This document shows positions 58,070 to 64,000 of a stretch of 64,000 bases of DNA, in pieces (position 1 is the stretch's first letter; each line of letters opens with the position of its first letter). The notes beneath the pieces were generated by a model. The model searched no databases and was not told where the DNA came from. It saw only the letters and a list, made by a program, of their open reading frames with translations. The stretch is taken from NCBI GenBank assembly GCA_947496235.1, contig CANMCE010000002.1:1-64000 (forward strand), given 5' to 3'. The position numbers and the translations under genes were made by a program. The DNA comes from an uncultured Glaciecola sp. (GTDB taxonomy: Bacteria > Pseudomonadota > Gammaproteobacteria > Enterobacterales > Alteromonadaceae).

Positions 58070-58429
58070 TCAACTCTCCCGAGAATATGCTTGCTTAAAT
58101 AATATCCGTGCGATTATAACCCGAATATGACTTTGCACAACCTCTGATTGATGATTAAGACTATAGTGGTGTTGCTAAAAATGCACAGATAATAAACCTA
58201 ATTTATTGTTTGAATTTGGCAGCTTGTAGCAGTCACGTTGCATAACTGTTATCGGCTAGAATACGGAATGCTTACTTTTTTTCCAGTGTTTTGAGTATAT
58301 TTTTTGATATGCAGTGTGTTATGACATACCTTTACTTAATCAAAGCGATGCTAAATGAAATTAAGTATTTCCCGCTTTAATGTCGATAAAAGACTAGCTG
58401 TTAAGTGAAAAACACATCAAGAGAATCAA
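58070..58429. promoter_or_regulatory. Upstream region of the chemoreceptor/ODP pair with possible FliA promoter
   Basis: A 360-nt gap. GTCGATAA (58382-58389) matches seven of eight bases of the flagellar sigma-28 -10 element GCCGATAA; TAAGTATT (58362-58369) is a partial match to the -35 TAAAGTTT with a 12-nt spacer. It lies 40 nt before the GTG start at 58430. AAGAG (58420-58424) is the ribosome site. The rest holds no feature I can support. Confidence 0.45.
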
Positions 58430-59029
58430 GTGAAAAAAAATACTGGAAAAGATTTTTTTATCATTTCTGCGGCAGTGGCTGGTGAGCTGTTTCAAGCTAT
58501 GCGAGTGGCGGAGAAAATTGCCTTGGCATCAAGCAACGCAGGTGTTCTGGCTTTCAGAGCAGGTGAGCGAGCCGCGGGATTTGGTGCATTAACAGGTTTT
58601 CTTGCCGAGCTTTCGAAAAAGACGGGTACTATGGCAAATGGCATCAATCAACGGGCGATTAAAATCAGCCAGATGTCTTCAAATTTCTTACGTACAGACA
58701 GCACTATCAAGCAAATGCAAAAAGTAATGAGAGACGCAAAAGATGCGCCTTACATAGACAGTTTGCAAATGCCATTGGAAAATATTCAAGAATCAACCGC
58801 GCGAGAGCAGATCTTATTTAACCAAGAAGTTAATAAGCTTTACAGTCAACTATTAGATCTTAAAAAAGAACTCGAATCGGCAAAGATTATTGCCACTATG
58901 TCGCTAGTTGAATCTTCACAAGCAGATAAAGAGTATCGCGCTGCGCTTACAGATAACGCAGTAAAAATATCAGATGCTGCTAAACAAATTGAAACCCATG
59001 TTGATAATGCGCTTGCGCTTTTTCGATAA
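58430..59029 (+). CDS. Soluble chemoreceptor-tip-like protein
   Basis: A 199-residue protein without membrane segments. Residues about 30-62 read like the signalling tip of methyl-accepting chemotaxis proteins (ALASSNAGVLAFRAGERAAG compares with the ALNAAIEAARAGE region, then ELSKKT compares with LAERT). The rest is helical coiled coil. There is no ligand-binding domain, HAMP or second half of the hairpin, so it is a receptor fragment. The next gene, 31 nt away, encodes an ODP-like diiron protein, which suggests a joint oxygen or iron sensor for chemotaxis. Start GTG at 58430. Confidence 0.65.
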   Translation: MKKNTGKDFFIISAAVAGELFQAMRVAEKIALASSNAGVLAFRAGERAAGFGALTGFLAELSKKTGTMANGINQRAIKISQMSSNFLRTDSTIKQMQKVMRDAKDAPYIDSLQMPLENIQESTAREQILFNQEVNKLYSQLLDLKKELESAKIIATMSLVESSQADKEYRAALTDNAVKISDAAKQIETHVDNALALFR

Positions 59030-59060
59030 GATTTAATCTACTTAGATCTAGAGGAAACCT

Positions 59061-59798
59061 ATGATTTGTCAAAAAATATACTCAGATGTAAAACATCAGT
59101 GGTTTGTGTTTGGACGAGATCCGAGTAAACCGAATAAAATTATCGATACTAATCAATACATGATTAAAACCTCAAAAAATGCCTTCTTAATGGATCCCGG
59201 TGGTATCGAGCTCTTTGCTCCAATGCTGGCGAGTATTGTCAAAGAAATACCCCTAGAACAGATTAAACACGTATTTGCGTCTCACCAAGATCCCGACATT
59301 ATTTCTTCTTTAGGTTTATGGGATAAAGCGCTTACAGATGCGACCTTGTTTGCACCTCGAATTTGGGAAGGTTTTTTACGTCATTTCGGTATGGAAACAA
59401 TGAAATTTAAAGGGATTCCTGACGAAGGAGACAAGTTGAATATTGACGGTATTCAATTGCAATTCATTCCTGCACATTATCTGCACTCGTCGGGTAACTT
59501 TAATGTATATGATCCTGAAGCTAAAATTTTGATGTCCGGCGATATAGGCGCCGCTATAGAACCTGTAGATGCACCTATGGAAGTAGAAGACTTTGATGCG
59601 CATTGTAAATTTATGGAGGGTTTTCATCGTCGTTGGATGCCTTCAAATACAGCCAAAAGCAATTGGGTTGAGCGAGTGAGCAAACTCGAGATTGATATGA
59701 TGTGTCCTCAGCATGGGCGCATATTTACTGGGGACAATGTTAAGCGTTTTTTAGAATGGTTTGATAAATTGGAAGTCGGGTCAGCGGCAATTAGTTAG
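59061..59798 (+). CDS. ODP-like metallo-beta-lactamase-fold diiron protein
   Basis: A 245-residue soluble protein related to flavodiiron proteins but lacking the flavodoxin domain. The metal site is HQDPDI (His75, Asp77, Asp79), then His139 in AHYLHSSGNF, Asp161 in SGDIGA and His218 in PQHGRIF. This is the pattern of the oxygen-binding diiron proteins (ODP) that serve chemoreceptors, where a flavodiiron His-x-Glu-x-Asp site reads His-x-Asp-x-Asp. It probably binds oxygen or iron and reports through the protein encoded upstream. GAGGAAA precedes the ATG. Confidence 0.75.
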   Translation: MICQKIYSDVKHQWFVFGRDPSKPNKIIDTNQYMIKTSKNAFLMDPGGIELFAPMLASIVKEIPLEQIKHVFASHQDPDIISSLGLWDKALTDATLFAPRIWEGFLRHFGMETMKFKGIPDEGDKLNIDGIQLQFIPAHYLHSSGNFNVYDPEAKILMSGDIGAAIEPVDAPMEVEDFDAHCKFMEGFHRRWMPSNTAKSNWVERVSKLEIDMMCPQHGRIFTGDNVKRFLEWFDKLEVGSAAIS

Positions 59799-59806
59799 TA
59801 ATCGGA

Positions 59807-60556
59807 TTAGCTACTGCAGGTGTTACAGCTTAGGTTTTTAGGTACGCTAAAAGACCTCCATTTAGATATACTGGCATCGTACATTTGTAAGGTGTTGGTA
59901 GCTAATTGTCCAAAATCAGTCAGCACCTTAATTGCTTCAAGTGCTTGAGTTGCACCTATAATGCCTACCAAAGGTGACATCACACCGGATTCTACACAGC
60001 TCAATTCTGGTGCTGCAAAATACTGACTTAAACATTGGTAGCAAGCGGTTTGCTTTTTGGGTTGCATGCAAAAAATCTGTCCTTCCATCCTGATTGCAGC
60101 CCCTGAAACCATATCTACTTGATGTTGCCAGCAAACCTGATTTATTGTGTTTCTAGTGACGAGGTTATCACAGCAATCAAGCACGATGTCTTGCTCAGGG
60201 ATTAGTTGATTCAATACTGGCTGAGTGGCTTCTTGATGCAAAGCCTCAATTTCAATTTCGCTGTTGATTTCGGACAGAGCTTGTTTAGCGGATTCCACTT
60301 TTGGGGAGTCTAGGCGTGCTTCAGTATGTAATATTTGTCGTTGAAGATTACTCAAGTCCACCTTGTCAAAGTCAATCAAGGTTAGTTTGCCAACGCCAGC
60401 TGCAGCTAGATATTGCGCTACCGCGCAGCCAAGACCGCCTAATCCGACAATTAAAGCCGTTTTGTTGATCAGGGCTTCTTGCTTGTCCAAATCAAAACCA
60501 TTGAGCACTATCTGTCTGTTGTATCTTAGTGCTTGTTGGTGAGAGATGGTCTTCAT
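59807..60556 (-). CDS. moeB: Molybdopterin-synthase adenylyltransferase (MoeB)
   Basis: A 249-residue E1-like enzyme that adenylates the MoaD C-terminus for molybdopterin synthesis. The ATP loop is GLGGLGCAVAQYLAAAGVG, the NLQRQ segment is in LSNLQRQILH, and the zinc cysteines are in CYQC and CNTC. The ThiF alternative cannot be excluded, but moeA is adjacent and the order moeA-moeB favours MoeB. 14 nt after moeA. Confidence 0.9.
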   Translation of the reverse strand: MKTISHQQALRYNRQIVLNGFDLDKQEALINKTALIVGLGGLGCAVAQYLAAAGVGKLTLIDFDKVDLSNLQRQILHTEARLDSPKVESAKQALSEINSEIEIEALHQEATQPVLNQLIPEQDIVLDCCDNLVTRNTINQVCWQHQVDMVSGAAIRMEGQIFCMQPKKQTACYQCLSQYFAAPELSCVESGVMSPLVGIIGATQALEAIKVLTDFGQLATNTLQMYDASISKWRSFSVPKNLSCNTCSS

Positions 60557-60570
60557 ACTTTTTGCTAGGC

Positions 60571-61803
60571 CTAAATAAGGGGGGAAGAAAATAATTGAAT
60601 TTGCACACTTGCGCCGGCTTCAATATCACCAGCTTCCTGATCAATCACAGCAAAACAATTACTCTGTCGAAAGCTCGATAATATGCCAGAACTTTGTGAA
60701 ACTGCACTGGTAACCATAAGTTGCCCATTGTCATCGCGGTAACAAAAGGCACGTTGAAAATCTGTCCTACCAGGTCTCTTACGGAATTTTTGAGCGGCGA
60801 TTGCTGTAAGCAAAAAGGGTTTATCTATACTCTGTCCGCTCATTTGACATAAGGCTGGCATAGCTACCTTATCCATAGTTACCGCCGATGAAACAGGGTT
60901 CCCCGGTAATCCAAAAAAGATACTATTAGGCAATTGTCCAAACGCCAGTGGTTTTCCTGGTTTAATGGCAAGTTTCCAAAATGCTATCTGTCCCAGCTCT
61001 TGTAATACTTCTTTCGTGAAGTCCGCTTCTCCAACCGACACTCCACCACTGGTGATAATACAATCCGCGATTTGGTCGGCTTGCTCAAAAGTCGCACGAA
61101 TAGCTTGTTTATCGTCTTTGATGATCCCCAAGTCCACTGCTTCAAAACCTAAACGCTTAATCATAGCGATCAACATGGGTCTGTTGGTATCAAATATATG
61201 ACCTTTAGGTAAAACATTTCCTGAAGCTACCAGCTCATCTCCAGTGGAAAAAACAGCGATTTTTAGGCGCCGGAAAACGTGAATTTCAGACAGTCCTAAA
61301 GACGCTAAAAGACCTATATCAACAGGTGTAATTTTGCTTCCTTTGGGTAAAACCACCTGTCCCTTTTTGATATCAGAACCTTGTCGTCTAATATTGTCAC
61401 CAAGCTTAGCGAGTTGTAAAAATTCGATTTCATTCCCATTTGCTTTTACGTTTTCTTGCATCACCACCGTATCAGCATATTCGGGAATTTCTGCCCCTGT
61501 CATGATTCGCACGCATTGTCCGGACGACATTTTCCCTTCGAAAGATGTTCCTGCAAAGCTCTTGCCTACCAATTGGAGTGACTTTGAAGTTGCTAAGTCA
61601 GCATGTTTGATGGCATATCCGTCCATGGCCGAATTATCAAATCCGGGAACGTCTATGGGCGATATTATGTCCTGGGCGACAATACGGTCGATGGCATCTA
61701 CAATTTTAACAATCTGAATTTCTTGAACGGGCTGAACTAACTGTAGAATTTTCTCATGGGCAATGGCTATTGGCATCAAGCCCGTTGAGCTTTGTGAGTG
61801 CAA
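60571..61803 (-). CDS. moeA: Molybdopterin molybdenumtransferase
   Basis: A 410-residue enzyme that inserts molybdate into adenylated molybdopterin. MoeA markers are the PGFDNSAMDGYAIK motif, the SGGVSVGEADFTKEVL loop and the GLPGNPVSSAVTMD motif. Second-to-last gene of the modABC-moeA-moeB run; 28 nt from modC. Confidence 0.95.
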   Translation of the reverse strand: MHSQSSTGLMPIAIAHEKILQLVQPVQEIQIVKIVDAIDRIVAQDIISPIDVPGFDNSAMDGYAIKHADLATSKSLQLVGKSFAGTSFEGKMSSGQCVRIMTGAEIPEYADTVVMQENVKANGNEIEFLQLAKLGDNIRRQGSDIKKGQVVLPKGSKITPVDIGLLASLGLSEIHVFRRLKIAVFSTGDELVASGNVLPKGHIFDTNRPMLIAMIKRLGFEAVDLGIIKDDKQAIRATFEQADQIADCIITSGGVSVGEADFTKEVLQELGQIAFWKLAIKPGKPLAFGQLPNSIFFGLPGNPVSSAVTMDKVAMPALCQMSGQSIDKPFLLTAIAAQKFRKRPGRTDFQRAFCYRDDNGQLMVTSAVSQSSGILSSFRQSNCFAVIDQEAGDIEAGASVQIQLFSSPLI

Positions 61804-61831
61804 AATTATCTCTCCAAATAATAGCGCTTGT

Positions 61832-62896
61832 TTATAAATCGCTAAAAACTGCGGTCACTGAGTCTTTAGGCGTCAATTTTAAGGTCTCAACCAGATAGTT
61901 GGATACTACGGCAATTAGTTGCTGTCCATCTACTTCTAAATGCACATATGATATGTTTTTGTTGCTACCTTTGCCAATCTGTATCTTTGTAATTACACCG
62001 GACAACTTGTTCATTGCAACTATTTGGTTTACCTCGGAAATACTGAGCAATATTTTGGTGGTTGGAATTTGCAATCTTTGCGTGAGCAGAGGTTGATTCA
62101 TTGATGGGTCATAAGTTGTATAAATTAATTGCTGACTATCTTTCAGTCGATATTTGCGAAGCCCTTGATTTTCAAGATCTGACAGGAATTCTACATCCAA
62201 GATTGAAAAACTAAGGCTTTTGGATAAATCATTTTCCAAAGCAGAATTGGTCGATTGAATTGGAAAAATATCAAATTTATCGACTCGTATACATTGTTGA
62301 GTAAAAAAAGCGATATCTGATGCATCGTGACTTACCAATACAAACTTGCGTTGATATTTGTCCTGCCAAGATAAAAGTACATTCATTACAATTTCCCGCG
62401 ACGTCTTATCGATGGCGGAAAGCACTTCATCCAATAGTAATATGGGTTTACCTGATAGCATAGCGCGAGCTATGAGTACTCGTTGTGTTTCTCCCCCAGA
62501 TAGGGTGGCTGCGGGTTTATTTAGCAGGTCTTGAATGCCTAAATCCGCAACAATTTGGTTATAGAAATCATTGTCCTTTACTCCAAATCGTGAATGTTTG
62601 TGTACCAGTAAAAGGTTTTTTTCTACTGATAATGTGGTTAAGAGTCCAAAAGTATTACTCACGTATACGCAGGGATTGTTAGCAGTCTCGTTATCCCAAC
62701 TCAGGTCGCCGAAGGTCACACTGCATAGGCAATTTGGCAAAAGCCCCGCCATGGTTTTTAGTATACTGGTCTTGCCCGCACCTGAATCACCGATTATCCC
62801 AAGATTTCCTGACAGCAGATGCTCTTCAATCTTTTGTATGGCACCAGCGTTTGGCTCTTTCAAGCTAATATTCAGATGAAATGGGATACTGGTCAT
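61832..62896 (-). CDS. modC: Molybdate ABC transporter ATPase
   Basis: A 354-residue ATPase of the molybdate importer. Walker A is GDSGAGKTS, the signature is LSGGETQR, and Walker B is ILLLDEVL. The C-terminal region (about 290-350, LSISEVNQIVAMNKLSGVIT) is the molybdate-binding TOBE/Mop domain of ModC. It overlaps modB by 4 nt. Confidence 0.94.
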   Translation of the reverse strand: MTSIPFHLNISLKEPNAGAIQKIEEHLLSGNLGIIGDSGAGKTSILKTMAGLLPNCLCSVTFGDLSWDNETANNPCVYVSNTFGLLTTLSVEKNLLLVHKHSRFGVKDNDFYNQIVADLGIQDLLNKPAATLSGGETQRVLIARAMLSGKPILLLDEVLSAIDKTSREIVMNVLLSWQDKYQRKFVLVSHDASDIAFFTQQCIRVDKFDIFPIQSTNSALENDLSKSLSFSILDVEFLSDLENQGLRKYRLKDSQQLIYTTYDPSMNQPLLTQRLQIPTTKILLSISEVNQIVAMNKLSGVITKIQIGKGSNKNISYVHLEVDGQQLIAVVSNYLVETLKLTPKDSVTAVFSDL

Positions 62897-63594
62897 GAGT
62901 GTCCACCGAAATCTTTTGCTGGATTGAATCTGGCAGCCGAGCGATTAAAACGGAAAAGTAGAGTTAAAATTGCAAAACTCAGTACCAGTAAAATTAATGC
63001 AAGCTTGTTAGCTGATGCATAATCTAGCATCTCCACATGCTGATACAGAGCGATAGAAACCACTTGAGTTTGACCTGGAATATTGCCACCTATCATTAAT
63101 ATCAACCCAAACTCACCAAGAGTGTGAGCGAAGCCTAGTGTTGCGGCGGTGATTAACGCTGGTTTTATCTGTGGCAGTAACCAGAAATAAAACGCTCTGT
63201 ATTTAGATACACCTAAGGTCTGAGCAATCATTAAAACTTGAGTGCCTTGCTGTTCAAAAGCGGCTATTAAAGGCTGCATCACAAAAGGCATAGAATAAAT
63301 GATGGAGCCAACGAGAATACCGCCAAAACTAAATACAAATTGTTCCCCAAAAAGTTGAATCCACAAACCGCCTAAAAAACTCTCTGGAGAAAACGCAATC
63401 AATAAGTAAAAGCCTAAAACCGTAGGTGGCAGAATTAAGGGTAGAGATACCATGGCTTCGATAAAAGGTTTGAAACGGCCTCTATATCTACTGATTTTCC
63501 AAGCCAGTGGCAGACCTAATAGAAATAAGATCACAACCGTCAATGCAGCTAATTTGAATGTTAGCCATAATGCTTGTAAGTCAGGCAAAATCAT
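62893..63594 (-). CDS. modB: Molybdate ABC transporter permease
   Basis: A 233-residue permease with five membrane helices. LPLAWKISRYRGR, VSLPLILPPTVLGFYLL and the coupling EAA-like ALITAATLGFAHTLGEFGLI are typical ModB features. Immediately downstream of modA; overlaps modC. Confidence 0.95.
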   Translation of the reverse strand: MILPDLQALWLTFKLAALTVVILFLLGLPLAWKISRYRGRFKPFIEAMVSLPLILPPTVLGFYLLIAFSPESFLGGLWIQLFGEQFVFSFGGILVGSIIYSMPFVMQPLIAAFEQQGTQVLMIAQTLGVSKYRAFYFWLLPQIKPALITAATLGFAHTLGEFGLILMIGGNIPGQTQVVSIALYQHVEMLDYASANKLALILLVLSFAILTLLFRFNRSAARFNPAKDFGGHS

Positions 63595-64000
63595 TTAACA
63601 GCCTTCTTTATGTGTGATTTGGGACAAGTCTGTTTGGTATCCAAGTTTGTTCAATTGAATTTGACTGGTGCACGACAGCAAAAAATCTTTGAAAATAGCG
63701 GCCTCTTTTTTCAACTTAGATTTTTGCAGAACCACACCAAACTGTTCTATAGGGGTATGCAGTGTAGAATTTACCGACTGAAAGGTTAAATATTTCGCAT
63801 TTTGACTTTGTTTATATGCCTGAATAACCATAGACTCAGCAACAAACGCAACGTCAGCATTACCAGAATCTGCGAATTGAAACGCTTGAGCCACATTATT
63901 TCCCTGCACGATTTTGGCGCGATTCACCAAAACAGATCCAAGTACCTGAGCAGCTGCAAGTCCATATGGCGCAGAGGTCTCATTAGCAATTGCGATACGC
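63595..64000 (-). CDS. modA: Molybdate-binding periplasmic protein, C-terminal part
   Basis: The frame continues off the window at 64000, so the N-terminus with the signal peptide is missing. The visible part of about 134 residues reads IANETSAPYGLAAAQVLGS, IVQGNNVAQAFQFADSGNAD and FVAESMV, typical of ModA. It binds molybdate for the ModBC importer. It is directly followed by modB with no gap. Confidence 0.93.
   Translation of the reverse strand, partial: RIAIANETSAPYGLAAAQVLGSVLVNRAKIVQGNNVAQAFQFADSGNADVAFVAESMVIQAYKQSQNAKYLTFQSVNSTLHTPIEQFGVVLQKSKLKKEAAIFKDFLLSCTSQIQLNKLGYQTDLSQITHKEGC

Overview
The window looks like a chromosomal segment of a marine gammaproteobacterium of the order Alteromonadales, probably close to Glaciecola, Paraglaciecola or Aliiglaciecola. 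The reasons are AT-rich DNA, the gene orders coaBC|radC, rpmB-rpmG-(membrane protein)-mutM|coaD, kbl-tdh-glpE-glpG and ubiC-ubiA-rep, a KdkA-type lipopolysaccharide core, SlmA, a DUF1820 protein and a polysaccharide-degrading enzyme. This placement is inferred from gene content; no database was searched.

Layout. 1-233: the 3' end of a 5S rRNA gene with its terminator, then a second, rearranged partial 5S copy with its own terminator. 234-453: four small hairpins with a shared 11-nt core. 437-4457: a membrane GGDEF/degenerate-EAL protein and a SWIM zinc-finger protein. 4479-7278: a TRAP transporter operon with a lipoprotein binding protein. 7675-11514: an EF-hand protein, a periplasmic binding-protein-like protein and a CadC/ToxR-like regulator behind a 666-nt upstream region with a repeated motif. 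11527-16780: the SOS mutagenesis operon imuA-imuB-dnaE2 behind a near-consensus LexA box. 17119-22611: a GH10 xylanase lipoprotein, then an ABC exporter, a 16-codon ORF and a DesK/DesR-type two-component system. 22613-28686: DUF945, DUF885, DUF1820, TetR and aldehyde dehydrogenase genes, with a 36-bp perfect inverted repeat at 26323-26446.

28917-41628: an M28 peptidase, slmA, coaBC, radC and an envelope polysaccharide region (two GT25 enzymes, one GT2, Wzi, KdkA, a heptosyltransferase) that encloses the housekeeping block rpmB-rpmG-mutM-coaD. 41769-47182: a PHP phosphatase, an 810-residue protein with two class I isoprenoid synthase domains, an isolated endolysin/holin pair and a small secreted protein. 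47422-55004: threonine catabolism (kbl-tdh), glpE-glpG, an orphan FliL-like protein, ubiC-ubiA and rep. 55052-59798: a GAF-GAF-GGDEF-EAL-like protein, a cytochrome c5 and a two-gene unit pairing a chemoreceptor-tip-like protein with a diiron ODP-like protein. 59807-64000: molybdenum uptake and cofactor genes modA(partial)-modB-modC-moeA-moeB.

The points most worth a second look are the tandem isoprenoid synthase protein, the chemoreceptor-fragment/ODP pair with a possible FliA promoter, the altered 5S copy whose two insertions can pair with each other, the hairpin family at 245-453, the cloverleaf inverted repeat at 26323-26446, the paired operator-like palindromes before the ABC/DesKR operon, and the stand-alone lysis pair. 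No CRISPR array, insertion sequence, integrase or tRNA was recognised.
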